A stretch of 23,973 bases of DNA from JBBRHH01 sp038222915 (GTDB lineage Bacteria > Planctomycetota > Phycisphaerae > Tepidisphaerales > Tepidisphaeraceae): contig JBBRHH010000017.1 in the NCBI GenBank assembly GCA_038222915.1, positions 1 to 23,973 on the forward strand, written 5' to 3'. The position numbers and the translations under genes are program-made. Position 1 is the first letter of the stretch. Every line of letters begins with the position of its first letter. The notes under the pieces were generated by a model. The model was given only the letters and a program-made list of their open reading frames with translations, was not told where the DNA came from and did not search any database. Below are positions 7,368 to 14,919 of this stretch, piece after piece.

Positions 7368-8075
7368 ATGGCAGTCATCAAGTCCATCAACGCCCCTTCG
7401 ACGCTTTCGCCCTTCTCCATGCGCGATGTGGAGGAAGCGGCAAAGATGGTGCTGCTGCGCGCCCGAAGGCAGGCTGACCTGTTGCTGGCCGAAGCACAGC
7501 GCGCCGCCGAAGAGATCAAGGCGCAGGCCCTCACGCAGGGGCTTGCCGAAGGACGCGCAAAAGGTCACGCCGAGGGGCTGGCGACGGGCCGGCAGGAGGG
7601 GAAGCAGTCCGGGCTGGAACTGGCGCTCAACGACAATCGATCCAAATTGACACACCTGATCACCGCCCTCACCGATGCCGTGAACGCGCTTGAATCATCA
7701 CGCCGCGAACTCGATGCAACGGCCTTCAAGGACGTGATTGTGCTGGCGATTCGCATCGCCGAGCGCGTCACCAAGCGGCAGGGCGTTCTGGATGCAAGCG
7801 TGGCCGTCGCAAACGTGACCGAGGCCTTGAAAATTGTCCTCCACGCGGCCGACGTCCGCATCTCCATTCATCCCAGCCAGAAGGCGACGCTCGAAGCAGT
7901 GCTGCCAGATCTGAAGATGCAGTGGCCATCGCTTTCACACATTGAGTTGATCGAGGATGAAAAGCTCGCGCCCGGCGGCTGCCGCGTTTTTACCAAAAGC
8001 GGCGAGGTGGACTGCGATCTCAATGAACAACTGAAACGCATCGCCGCAGATCTGCTGCCGTCCATGGCCGTCTGA
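7368..8075 (+). CDS. fliH: FliH-like flagellar export ATPase regulator
   Basis: A 235-residue FliH/YscL-type stator protein that binds and restrains the export ATPase FliI and links it to the C-ring. Residues 20-57 form a helix (MRDVEEAAKMVLLRARRQAD...). A strict glycine ladder follows, with Gly at 58, 62, 66, 70, 74, 78 and 82, the GxxxG repeat characteristic of FliH. A C-terminal domain ends APGGCRVFTKSGEVDCDLNEQLKRIAADLL, matching the FliH/V-type ATPase subunit E-like fold. ATG 7368 is chosen over GTG 7344, which overlaps the palindrome; neither has a clear Shine-Dalgarno site. It precedes fliI by 35 bases, the standard order. Confidence 0.88.
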   Translation: MAVIKSINAPSTLSPFSMRDVEEAAKMVLLRARRQADLLLAEAQRAAEEIKAQALTQGLAEGRAKGHAEGLATGRQEGKQSGLELALNDNRSKLTHLITALTDAVNALESSRRELDATAFKDVIVLAIRIAERVTKRQGVLDASVAVANVTEALKIVLHAADVRISIHPSQKATLEAVLPDLKMQWPSLSHIELIEDEKLAPGGCRVFTKSGEVDCDLNEQLKRIAADLLPSMAV

Positions 8076-8110
8076 GCGAACCGACCGTCGATCGCGAAAA
8101 GGAATGCCGA

Positions 8111-9484
8111 GTGTCTGCTTTAACCGCCCAATTTGAAGCCGTGGAAGCGTCGATGCCATATCGCGTCGTCGGCCAGGTGCGGGGCGTGGCCGGCCTGACG
8201 ATCGAAGCAGTCGATCTCGCCTTGCCGCTTGGCGCGATGTGCCGGATTCACAGCTTCGGAGGCAAGACGTCTACTGCCGAGGTCATCGGCTTTCGGCACG
8301 ATAGAACGCTGCTCATGCCCTTGTCGCCGCCGACCGGGGTTTCGCGCGGGGATCGAATTGAGAACATTGCCGGCGGCCCGCGCATCTGGTGCTCGGATCA
8401 GCTTCTGGGCCGGGTGCTGGACGGAAACGGCGAGCCGATCGACGGAAAAGGTGCGTTGACGGCTTGCGAATCGCGGCGGATCGACGCACGTGGCTTGCCG
8501 GCGCTTTCTCGGAAAAACATCGACACCCCCATCGCCACCGGCGTTCGCGCCATTGATGCCCTCCACACGTGTGGCCTGGGTCAACGCATGGGCATTTTCT
8601 CCGGCCCGGGCGTCGGCAAAAGCACGCTGATGTCTTCGATCGCCAAGTACACCAGCGCCGACGTCTCCGTCGTTGCGTTGATCGGCGAACGTGGCCGCGA
8701 GGTGCAGGAGTTTGTCAGCAACAGCCTCGGCGACGAGGGCCTGAAGCGGTGCGTCGTCATCGTCAGCACCAGCGACGACCCGGCCTTACTCCGCGTACGC
8801 GCGGCCAAGGTGGCGTGCACGGTCGCCGAATATTTCCGCGACCAGGGCAAGGACGTCCTCCTGCTGATGGATTCCTTGACCCGCCTGTGTCAGGCACAGC
8901 GCCAGATCGGACTGGCAGCGCACGAACCGCCCGCCACGAAGGGCTATCCGCCCAGCGTCTTCGGACTGTTGCCGGAGATTCTCGAACGCGCAGGACGATC
9001 GCAAAACGGTTCGATCACGGGTTTTTTTACAGTGCTGGTCGAAGGGGACGACTTCAACGAGCCGATCCCCGACGCCGTGAAAGGTATCAGTGACGGCCAC
9101 ATCTGGCTGAGCCGGGCGCTGGCAAATCGCGGCCACTTCCCGGCGATCGATGTGCTGCAAAGCATCAGCCGCGTCCGCGGCGATGTGACCGACCGCGAGC
9201 AGCAACATGCCATCCGGCGCGTCCTCGCACTGATGTCGACCTACCAGGACATCGAAGATCTAGTCAAGATCGAGGCCTACCGGAAGGGCAGCGACCCCGA
9301 ATACGACCTGGCCATTGAAGCGTGGAAAAAAATCGTGCCCTTTCTCCAGCAGGAAGCTTCGTCGCCGATTTCCCTGGAAGAATCTCGCAAACAATTGATG
9401 GAACTTTTGTCGTGGATCGAACAATTGGATCGCGCCATCAAAGCCCAGCGGGCGCAGTCGGCGAAAGGGCCAAAGAAAGCGTAG
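8111..9484 (+). CDS. fliI: Flagellar export ATPase FliI
   Basis: A 457-residue F1-beta-like ATPase that energises unloading of chaperone-substrate complexes at the flagellar export gate. Walker A is GPGVGKST (165-172), followed by ALIGERGREVQEF (around 189-201), Walker B VLLLMDSLTR (Asp254 region) and the family block LPEILERAGRSQNGSITGFFTVLVEGDDFNEPI. The N-terminal domain begins with the ring-forming beta region (GQVRGVAGLTIEAV). The length is canonical. The start is GTG 8111 with AAAAGGA about seven bases upstream. The C-terminal Lys-rich tail runs into fliJ four bases later. Confidence 0.97.
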   Translation: MSALTAQFEAVEASMPYRVVGQVRGVAGLTIEAVDLALPLGAMCRIHSFGGKTSTAEVIGFRHDRTLLMPLSPPTGVSRGDRIENIAGGPRIWCSDQLLGRVLDGNGEPIDGKGALTACESRRIDARGLPALSRKNIDTPIATGVRAIDALHTCGLGQRMGIFSGPGVGKSTLMSSIAKYTSADVSVVALIGERGREVQEFVSNSLGDEGLKRCVVIVSTSDDPALLRVRAAKVACTVAEYFRDQGKDVLLLMDSLTRLCQAQRQIGLAAHEPPATKGYPPSVFGLLPEILERAGRSQNGSITGFFTVLVEGDDFNEPIPDAVKGISDGHIWLSRALANRGHFPAIDVLQSISRVRGDVTDREQQHAIRRVLALMSTYQDIEDLVKIEAYRKGSDPEYDLAIEAWKKIVPFLQQEASSPISLEESRKQLMELLSWIEQLDRAIKAQRAQSAKGPKKA

Positions 9485-9488
9485 CTGA

Positions 9489-9941
9489 ATGCCAAAATTC
9501 GTCTTCAAGTTCCAGGCCGTTTTGCGGCAGCGCAAGGGCATCGAACAACAGCGTCAGCGCGAACTGGGTGCCGTCATGGGCGACCTGAACGCCGTCGAAG
9601 CCGAGGTGGCTGACTTGAATTTGCAGGTCAAAGACGTCACCAACGACATGCGTTCGCGCCTGGTCGGGCGACTGGACATGAATTTTCTGGTCGCGCATCG
9701 CCGATTTATGCTGGGGATGCAGCGAAAAGGCGTCGATCTTGTACAGCGCCTGACCGAGGTTCAGGCAAAGGTGGACGAAGCTCGAAGCAATCTGGCCGAA
9801 GCCGCCAGGCAACGGCGCGTGATGGAAAAACTCCGCGAGCGGCACTTTGAGGTGTGGAAAGCGGCGTTAACCGCGAAAGAAACGGCCGAGATGGATGAAA
9901 TTGGCATGCAGTTGAACTACTGGCACGGCATTGAGGCCTGA
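9489..9941 (+). CDS. fliJ: FliJ-like flagellar export protein
   Basis: A 150-residue protein beginning PKFVFKFQAVLRQRKGIEQQRQRELG, the classic FliJ start (F.F..VL..R...E...). The remainder is one long antiparallel coiled coil with no hydrophobic segment. FliJ is the central stalk of the FliI ring, comparable to the gamma subunit of F1, and couples ATPase action to FlhA. It is four bases after fliI with no separate promoter, implying translational coupling. Primary sequence is weakly conserved in this family; the N-terminal motif, size and position make the call. Confidence 0.88.
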   Translation: MPKFVFKFQAVLRQRKGIEQQRQRELGAVMGDLNAVEAEVADLNLQVKDVTNDMRSRLVGRLDMNFLVAHRRFMLGMQRKGVDLVQRLTEVQAKVDEARSNLAEAARQRRVMEKLRERHFEVWKAALTAKETAEMDEIGMQLNYWHGIEA

Positions 9942-9952
9942 CAGGAGCGGAT

Positions 9953-10612
9953 ATGCGGCGACTTCTAAATGTGTTGGTCCTTGCCTTGGCGGTGAATTTC
10001 ATCGCCCTGATGGGAGCCGGCGCATGGCTTTACAAGTCGGGTCACCTCGATCACGACCGCGTTGCGGCGATCAGGGAGATCGTCTTCCCAACCACAGTGC
10101 CTGCCACCCAGCCCAGTGAAACCGCCGCCACCACCCGTCCCGTCTCGCAGCTTGATGAGCTGTTGGCGCGACACGCCGGCATGCCCGCGGCCGAACAGGT
10201 CAACTTTATTCGTCAGACGCTTCAGGCGCAGGTTGCCCAGTTGGAACAACGTGAAGCCGAGGCCAAGGCATTTCAGATCCAGGTGGCCGCCGAGAAGGAA
10301 AAAAACCGCGCAGACCGCGAAGCACTGGAAAAACAGAAGCAGAAACTGCTCGACGACGGTAAGGAAGCGGCAAAGCTCGCCAGCGACAAGGGTTTCCAGG
10401 ACAGCCTCGAACTTTACAAGACGATGCCCGCAAAGCAGGTAAAAAGTGTTTTTATGGGGCTCGATGATCCGACAGTAGTTAGGTACCTCCAGGCGATGGA
10501 AGCACGCGATGCGAATCGCATTACCAAAGAGTTCAAGCAGCCCGAGGAAATCGAGCGGCTGAAAAAACTCCTGGAAAAGATGCGTCAGCCGGAGGCAGCC
10601 GCAAAGGACTGA
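9953..10612 (+). CDS. MotE/FlbB-like membrane protein with MgtE-N-like domain
   Basis: A 219-residue protein with one N-terminal membrane segment (about 5-27, LNVLVLALAVNFIALMGAGAWLY) and a Thr/Pro linker. A long coiled coil (about 84-140) leads to a C-terminal MgtE-N-like helical domain (about 148-195: LELYKTMPAKQVKSVFMGLDDPTVVRYLQAM). This is the layout of MotE/FlbB, periplasmic proteins that chaperone MotB and help anchor stators in several non-enteric bacteria. The orientation would place the coiled coil and domain in the periplasm. A clear AGGAG at 9943-9947 precedes ATG 9953. Its position between fliJ and fliK also occurs for MotE-like genes elsewhere. The stator role is inferred from architecture. 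Confidence 0.75.
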   Translation: MRRLLNVLVLALAVNFIALMGAGAWLYKSGHLDHDRVAAIREIVFPTTVPATQPSETAATTRPVSQLDELLARHAGMPAAEQVNFIRQTLQAQVAQLEQREAEAKAFQIQVAAEKEKNRADREALEKQKQKLLDDGKEAAKLASDKGFQDSLELYKTMPAKQVKSVFMGLDDPTVVRYLQAMEARDANRITKEFKQPEEIERLKKLLEKMRQPEAAAKD

Positions 10613-10614
10613 CC

Positions 10615-12018
10615 ATGCCAACCGGCAGCACTGTCGCCCACCTCTCCATCAACACCGCGCCCCTCACGCCCAATTCCCCAAAGGATTCAAGCAGCGCCAA
10701 GCCGACGTCGGCGTTTCAGGATGTACTGTCGGAGGCCAAGGAAAAATCCAGGCCCAAAGAAACCGACGAGCCAAAAAAACCGGAAGCGAAAAAGACAACC
10801 AATACGAAATCGTCGCGCGTCGACAAAAAGAAATCAGCACAGGCGAAGGGCGCGAAGGACAAGCCGGATTCTGTCGACCCGGAAGCGGCGGATGAGAATC
10901 AACCCGTCGCGGTGGACGCCAAACCAGAAGAATCCCAAGGTGAGGACAAGCATCCGGGCGCTGAGGACTCCAAAAAACCCGTCGTGACCGAAAAGGCGGT
11001 GGACCCCACCGTCCTTCTGGCCGCTACATCGACTCAGGCGGCGCCTTTGGCAAAGGCGGACAATGCGGAGCCGCCGGCAGAGTGTCCGCCCGAAGCGACG
11101 GCCGCGAAGAAAGTGTTGGTCAAGCCCGTCAAAGGCGATGAGCCAAAAGACGGAGAAACGGGAGAAAAATCGGGGAATGAAGCCGAGATCGTCGCGAAGG
11201 CTGTTTCGCAGCCACAGGCGCCGGAACCGACGTCTGGAAGCGAAAAGCAGACGACGACGCCGACTGTACAGCGGCCGCGCGTAACCGAATCACTAGGAGA
11301 AACGCCCACGGAGGACGCGGCTCCAGTCGCTGCCAAGGCCTCCAAAAAAACGCCAGCCTCAGACCCGAACGCGCCGGCCTCGGACGACGCGGTGAATAAG
11401 TTCGAAGAGAATATCGCGGCCGCGCTAAAAGCCCTTGGTGTCGCGGATGATGCAGAATCCAAGACAGCACAAACGACTCAATCAGCAACCAACGCCGTCT
11501 CATCCATTCCAACACCGCTTTCGACGGCCGATCCCAAATCGGCACAGCATGTCGTGCCTGCTCCGGCCACACCGCAGTTCGATGCCCAGACCGTCGAAGC
11601 CAATCACGACCGCATTATCACCAGCATCCGGTCGGAACTTTTTCCGCACGGCGGCACGATGCAGCTGCGGCTTGATCCGCCGGAACTCGGATCGATGCAG
11701 GTGCAGATCTCGGTGCGCGACGGCGTGATGACTGCCTCGTTTCAAACGACCAACGACCAGGCCACTAAGATGCTCAGCCACAGCCTGGACCAGCTGAAGC
11801 AGTCGCTGGAGATGCAGGGTGTGACGGTCGGCAAAATCCAGGTACAGCAGGTGCCGCGCGATCATCAAAGTTCAAATCAGCAGGACGAAGGCCGGGGCCA
11901 GCACGAGGGTCAGCCGCAGGATGGATCGGCGCGGCAGGAGCAACAGCGCCGCGACATCCTCGACAGAATGTGGCGAAGGCTGCGTGGCGACGCCGATCCT
12001 CTCGATCTGGTCGCCTGA
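10615..12018 (+). CDS. fliK: Flagellar hook-length control protein FliK
   Basis: A 467-residue protein. FliK acts as a molecular ruler and triggers the export switch at hook completion. Residues 1-320 are low-complexity, rich in Lys, Glu, Ala, Pro and Thr (for example KKPEAKKTTNTKSSRVDKKK), as expected for an extended ruler. A compact Flg_hook domain lies at about 330-413: HGGTMQLRLDPPELGSMQVQ, then the helix TKMLSHSLDQLKQSLEMQG, then VTVGKIQV. The tail is Gln/Arg/Asp-rich. It starts two bases after the MotE-like gene. Length is longer than enteric FliK (about 400) but within the family range. It is the last flagellar gene visible; flgD/flgE, which often follow, are absent. Confidence 0.92.
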   Translation: MPTGSTVAHLSINTAPLTPNSPKDSSSAKPTSAFQDVLSEAKEKSRPKETDEPKKPEAKKTTNTKSSRVDKKKSAQAKGAKDKPDSVDPEAADENQPVAVDAKPEESQGEDKHPGAEDSKKPVVTEKAVDPTVLLAATSTQAAPLAKADNAEPPAECPPEATAAKKVLVKPVKGDEPKDGETGEKSGNEAEIVAKAVSQPQAPEPTSGSEKQTTTPTVQRPRVTESLGETPTEDAAPVAAKASKKTPASDPNAPASDDAVNKFEENIAAALKALGVADDAESKTAQTTQSATNAVSSIPTPLSTADPKSAQHVVPAPATPQFDAQTVEANHDRIITSIRSELFPHGGTMQLRLDPPELGSMQVQISVRDGVMTASFQTTNDQATKMLSHSLDQLKQSLEMQGVTVGKIQVQQVPRDHQSSNQQDEGRGQHEGQPQDGSARQEQQRRDILDRMWRRLRGDADPLDLVA

Positions 12019-12024
12019 TCGCTA

Positions 12025-12046
12025 CGCGAAATCACCGACTTTCGCG
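12025..12046 (+). other. Small inverted repeat after fliK, possible weak terminator
   Basis: CGCGAAA (12025-12031) and TTTCGCG (12040-12046) form a perfect seven-pair stem with an eight-base loop, just after the fliK stop. A TTTTT run occurs only at 12060-12064, about 13 bases beyond the stem, so this is not a textbook intrinsic terminator. It lies where the flagellar operon should end. Confidence 0.3.
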
Positions 12047-12136
12047 CCGTTTGTGCAAATTTTTAGAAAATTTCCTCCTAGGGCCCGGTCTCATCTGACT
12101 AAAATCAGGCGTCTCACCTCTAACACGGAGCGCCTT

Positions 12137-12595
12137 ATGGATTTCCGTTCATTCCTCGAAACCAATCACGTCGACTACGAATGGCTGTGCCACACCAACG
12201 CCTACAGCGCCCAGCAGCTTGCCCAGCGCGAGCACGTTCCGGGCGACGAGGTGATCAAGGCAGTTGTGGTGCAGGCGGACGGCCAGTTCGTTCTCTGCTG
12301 TCTTCCCGCTACCTATCGCATCGACTGGGACGAGCTTCGCCGCGAGCTGCGCGCAGACGTATTGCGGCTGGCAAGTGAAATGGAACTGCCGGCGATCTTC
12401 GACGAGTGCGAGCTGGGCGCGGAGCCGCCCTTCGGTAATTTATTCGGCTTGCCGATGCTGATGGACGCCTCGGTCTTCGCGGATGAAATGGTCACGTTCC
12501 AGGCTGGTACCCACAGCGATGCGGTCCGCATCAGCTTTGGCGATTTCATTCGACTCAGCCAGCCGAAGATTGGCCATTTCGCCCGGCATGCATGA
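12137..12595 (+). CDS. YbaK/ProX-type aminoacyl-tRNA deacylase domain protein
   Basis: A 152-residue single-domain protein of the YbaK/aminoacyl-tRNA editing family, which hydrolyses mischarged tRNAs (for example Cys- or Ala-tRNA-Pro) in trans. Family features visible are AYSAQQLAQREHVPGDEVIKAVVV with the conserved Lys41, the LPATYRID strand, the central EPPFGNLFGLPMLMD block (about 96-110), and the AGTHSDAVRISFGDF segment (about 123-137). The start is ATG 12137; an in-frame extension to 11921 would overlap fliK and lacks family similarity. The substrate cannot be deduced from sequence by eye. It is 118 bases after fliK and probably forms a separate transcript with the following genes. Confidence 0.85.
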   Translation: MDFRSFLETNHVDYEWLCHTNAYSAQQLAQREHVPGDEVIKAVVVQADGQFVLCCLPATYRIDWDELRRELRADVLRLASEMELPAIFDECELGAEPPFGNLFGLPMLMDASVFADEMVTFQAGTHSDAVRISFGDFIRLSQPKIGHFARHA

Positions 12596-12644
12596 GTGAC
12601 GCCCGGCTGTTGACAGCATCGCCGTCCCGTAAGACGCTCGTGAA

Positions 12645-13178
12645 ATGGCGTCCGACGATTACATCTGGCAGATCCGCTCCAGTACGAAGCTGCTCAACGG
12701 CTTCAGTTACGACGTAACGCGCGATCGCGTTTTACCGCCGCATGGCGCTGAGCGTGATTACTACGTCGTGCGTCATCACCGTCGGGCAGCGGGCATCGTT
12801 CCGATCCACAACGACGGCCGCATTCTACTCGTGCAGCAGTGGCGTCATCCCGTGGAGAAGCTGCTTTGGTCCATACCGGCCGGTGGGATTGACCCCGGCG
12901 AATCACCCGAAGCGGCCGCATCGCGCGAACTCTGGGAAGAGACCGGCTATCGCGCCGCACGCCTCGAACCGCTTCTCGCCTACCACCCCAATCCCGGCGT
13001 CTCCGATCAGGTCTACACCGTGTTTGTTGCCCACGATCTGATCCTCGAAGGCAAGCCGGATCCGGCCGAGATTCACGCTGTCGAATGGTTCACTGTCCCC
13101 CAGATCCGCGCGATGATGCATGATGGCACTCTGGTGGACGGCATGTCTCTCACATCACTCCTGCGCTACCTGCTATGA
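12645..13178 (+). CDS. Nudix hydrolase, ADP-ribose pyrophosphatase-like
   Basis: A 177-residue Nudix protein. The Nudix box lies at residues 80-102 (G-x5-E-x7-RELWEETGY), with catalytic metal-binding glutamates in REL.EE. Upstream are the family strands AAGIVPIHNDGRILLVQQWRHPV and the WSIPAGG lead-in. The overall pattern (VVRHHRRAAGIV, then YHPNPGVSDQVYTVFVA) resembles NUDT5/ADP-ribose pyrophosphatases, which split ADP-ribose to AMP and ribose 5-phosphate. The exact nucleotide substrate is uncertain. It starts 49 bases after the YbaK gene and ends nine bases before rnpA, so it probably shares its transcript. Confidence 0.88.
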   Translation: MASDDYIWQIRSSTKLLNGFSYDVTRDRVLPPHGAERDYYVVRHHRRAAGIVPIHNDGRILLVQQWRHPVEKLLWSIPAGGIDPGESPEAAASRELWEETGYRAARLEPLLAYHPNPGVSDQVYTVFVAHDLILEGKPDPAEIHAVEWFTVPQIRAMMHDGTLVDGMSLTSLLRYLL

Positions 13179-13179
13179 T
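13174..13179 (+). promoter_or_regulatory. Possible -10 box just upstream of rnpA
   Basis: TATGAT, five of six bases matching the -10 consensus, overlaps the Nudix stop codon and lies eight bases before the rnpA ATG. A start there would give an almost leaderless message, consistent with the lack of a Shine-Dalgarno site before rnpA. No matching -35 box was found, so chance is a fair alternative. Confidence 0.25.
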
Positions 13180-13187
13180 CGCACACG

Positions 13188-13565
13188 ATGGAGGCGTCAA
13201 AGCTGCAACGCGATTATCGATTCCCCGCGACGCACCGTCTGCACGGTCCTGCCGCGTTCGACGCCGTCTACAATGCCCGCGTCCGCCACGCGCGCGGCCC
13301 CCTGATGATGTACGCGCTCCCCAACACCACCGGCCATCCCCGTCTGGGCCTCAGCGTCTCGCGAAAAGTCGGCACAGCCGTCCGCCGAAACCGAATCAAG
13401 CGGCTCTTACGCGAAGCATTTAGATTAACGCAACATGACTTTCTTCTGGGATACGATCTGGTCGTCGTCGTCCGAGCGCACGATCCCATGATCCTCGCGG
13501 AGTATCAGAAATTGCTCATGGCGCTGATGCTCAAAGTCCACACGGCCTGGCAGCAAATCAAATGA
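13188..13565 (+). CDS. rnpA: Ribonuclease P protein component
   Basis: A 125-residue RnpA. This basic protein binds the RNase P RNA and helps process the 5' ends of pre-tRNAs. The family signature is clear: the central beta strand PRLGLSVSRKVGTAVRRNRIKRLLREAFR contains the RNR motif at about 66-72, preceded by FPATHRLHGPAAFDAVY and followed by GYDLVVVVRAHD. Length is normal. The start is ATG 13188, without a visible Shine-Dalgarno site. Its stop overlaps the yidD start (ATGA), the widespread rnpA-yidD arrangement. rpmH, which usually precedes rnpA, is not present; the preceding gene is a Nudix hydrolase. Confidence 0.95.
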   Translation: MEASKLQRDYRFPATHRLHGPAAFDAVYNARVRHARGPLMMYALPNTTGHPRLGLSVSRKVGTAVRRNRIKRLLREAFRLTQHDFLLGYDLVVVVRAHDPMILAEYQKLLMALMLKVHTAWQQIK

Positions 13566-13768
13566 AATGGGCGTTGATCCAGCTTGTGATCCTATATCGC
13601 GCGACGCTCGGGCGATTCATGGGCGGCAATTGCCGGTACATCCCGACCTGCAGCCAATATGCGATTGACGCGATTGAGAAATATGGACCAGTTCGGGGAA
13701 GCTATCGTGCGGCCAGGCGCATCTGCCGTTGCCATCCCTGGGGCGGCCAGGGGTACGACCCCGCATGA
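13562..13768 (+). CDS. yidD: Membrane protein insertion efficiency factor YidD
   Basis: A 68-residue YidD (DUF37) protein thought to assist YidC/Sec-dependent membrane insertion. It has an amphipathic/hydrophobic N-terminus (MKWALIQLVILYRATLG), then the hallmark CRYIPTCSQYAIDAIEKYG segment with Cys24 and Cys30, and the CRCHPWGGQGYDP ending with Cys55 and Cys57. The start overlaps the rnpA stop, implying translational coupling. The usual next gene, yidC, is absent: the convergent sulfotransferase gene ends one base away. Confidence 0.95.
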   Translation: MKWALIQLVILYRATLGRFMGGNCRYIPTCSQYAIDAIEKYGPVRGSYRAARRICRCHPWGGQGYDPA

Positions 13769-13769
13769 C

Positions 13770-14669
13770 TCAGGCCGACTTGCGCCAGCAGGAAAGGTCG
13801 CGCTGAAGAACTTGCTCGAGTTCTTCAATATCCGGCTGGAAGCGCGGCAGAAGCTCCGCGCGTAATGTAGACGGAATCCTCGAAGACCGCTCGATCCGGC
13901 CCGTCACGTGCGTCAGCGCCGTGTAACCGCGTTGATGCAGCCGGCGCGGTATCACCGCGTGAATGATCTTCCGAAGCCGCGGGCTCCGCAGCAGAAACCG
14001 GCTCAGTCCCGGCGACACCACCTTCGCCTGATTGACGACATCGAAGCGCGGCGTGAATGAATCCGAAACGCCAAGAAAATCGAGCGTTTCCCGATAAATA
14101 CGTGCTGGATCGGCCGTGAAATCATCGAAGAGAATAATCTTCACATTCTCCGCGCCAAACTCTTCAAAATAGAGTCGAACCTGCCTGGCGTAGCGATACA
14201 CTTCGCTGTACAGCATCGCCTTGGGGAACAGGGCATTGGGAGATAACCGCTGCCCGGCCTTTCGATCGCCTTCAGCCGCCAGCGCTTCGTTAAAGTCCGC
14301 GATGTCTTCCTGCCCCGAATACAGGTAGTGCCCATGCAGCGAATACATCGCGTCAACGGGATGACGCAGCATGGCAATAATCCGCGCACCGGGAGACGCA
14401 GCGCGAATCTCCCGGGGTGCGGCCTGCGAATACAGATACCAGGTGGTCGACTCTCCTCTTCGCTTGTGGTTGCTTCCGGTCTGAAACATCCGCGCGTACT
14501 TTTCATCGTTGCGAATGCACCAGATGGAATTGGGCGCAAAGTCTCGATCGAAGAAATGCGGCTCTTTAATGCGCGGCATGAACACGTCAGGATGCTGGCC
14601 AAGCCAGTCATGCATCGAACTTGTGCCGCACTTGGGCGCGCCGACAAGAAAGAAGTTAGGCATGCTCAT
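13770..14669 (-). CDS. Sulfotransferase family protein
   Basis: A 299-residue PAPS-dependent sulfotransferase. The 5'-phosphosulfate loop is FLVGAPKCGTSSM (about 7-19), and the 3'-phosphate-binding segment is MLRHPVDAMYS with Arg102 and Ser110. Both are diagnostic of the sulfotransferase fold. EPHFF near residue 36 resembles the segment seen in heparan N-sulfotransferase-like bacterial proteins. The substrate is unknown; the divergent neighbour is a membrane glycosyltransferase-like protein, so a surface glycan is plausible. The start at 14669 is chosen because AGGAGG (complement of 14677-14682) lies seven bases upstream; the in-frame ATG at 14675 is only one base from that site. Its stop is one base from the yidD stop, convergent. 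Confidence 0.88.
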   Translation of the reverse strand: MSMPNFFLVGAPKCGTSSMHDWLGQHPDVFMPRIKEPHFFDRDFAPNSIWCIRNDEKYARMFQTGSNHKRRGESTTWYLYSQAAPREIRAASPGARIIAMLRHPVDAMYSLHGHYLYSGQEDIADFNEALAAEGDRKAGQRLSPNALFPKAMLYSEVYRYARQVRLYFEEFGAENVKIILFDDFTADPARIYRETLDFLGVSDSFTPRFDVVNQAKVVSPGLSRFLLRSPRLRKIIHAVIPRRLHQRGYTALTHVTGRIERSSRIPSTLRAELLPRFQPDIEELEQVLQRDLSCWRKSA

Positions 14670-14676
14670 CAGCATG

Positions 14677-14682
14677 CCTCCT
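14677..14682 (-). promoter_or_regulatory. Ribosome binding site of the sulfotransferase gene
   Basis: A perfect AGGAGG on the minus strand. Spacing of seven bases to ATG 14669 selects that start over ATG 14675. Confidence 0.6.
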
Positions 14683-14733
14683 GAAGGGCAAAGAAGATTT
14701 CGTGTGGATTACACTTAGGTGTCACGTTCGAGT

Positions 14734-14762
14734 ATTCTGGACAGCGGTGCATCGCGCGTCAA
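14734..14762 (-). promoter_or_regulatory. Candidate sigma-70-type promoter of the sulfotransferase gene
   Basis: Reading the minus strand, TTGACG (14762-14757) is followed after 17 bases by CAGAAT (14739-14734). The match is five of six at -35 and four of six at -10. It would give a leader of about 60 bases. The rest of the 250-base divergent region 14670-14919 shows no equally good plus-strand promoter; TAATCT near 14850 is a weak -10 possibility. Confidence 0.4.
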
Positions 14763-14919
14763 CCCTAAAGGATGATGCTTTGCAAATTACGCGAATTCAC
14801 GGACGACTTCATGCGCCGCCGCGCCCATAGCGATGCCCGGAAGCGTCTGCTAATCTGAAAATCGGCCGTGGCGCGCGAGCGGCACGCGAAAAAATGAAAT
14901 ATCCACGAGGACCCAAATA

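Noticed and set aside
12100..12105. TAAAAT as -10 box for the YbaK gene
   Set aside because: No -35-like hexamer at 16-18 bases upstream; left out as a feature although a promoter is expected somewhere in 12019-12136.
12610..12629. TTGACA before the Nudix gene as a promoter
   Set aside because: The only -10-like sequence (TAAGAC) is 14 bases away, too close, and the YbaK gene ends just upstream, so read-through is simpler.
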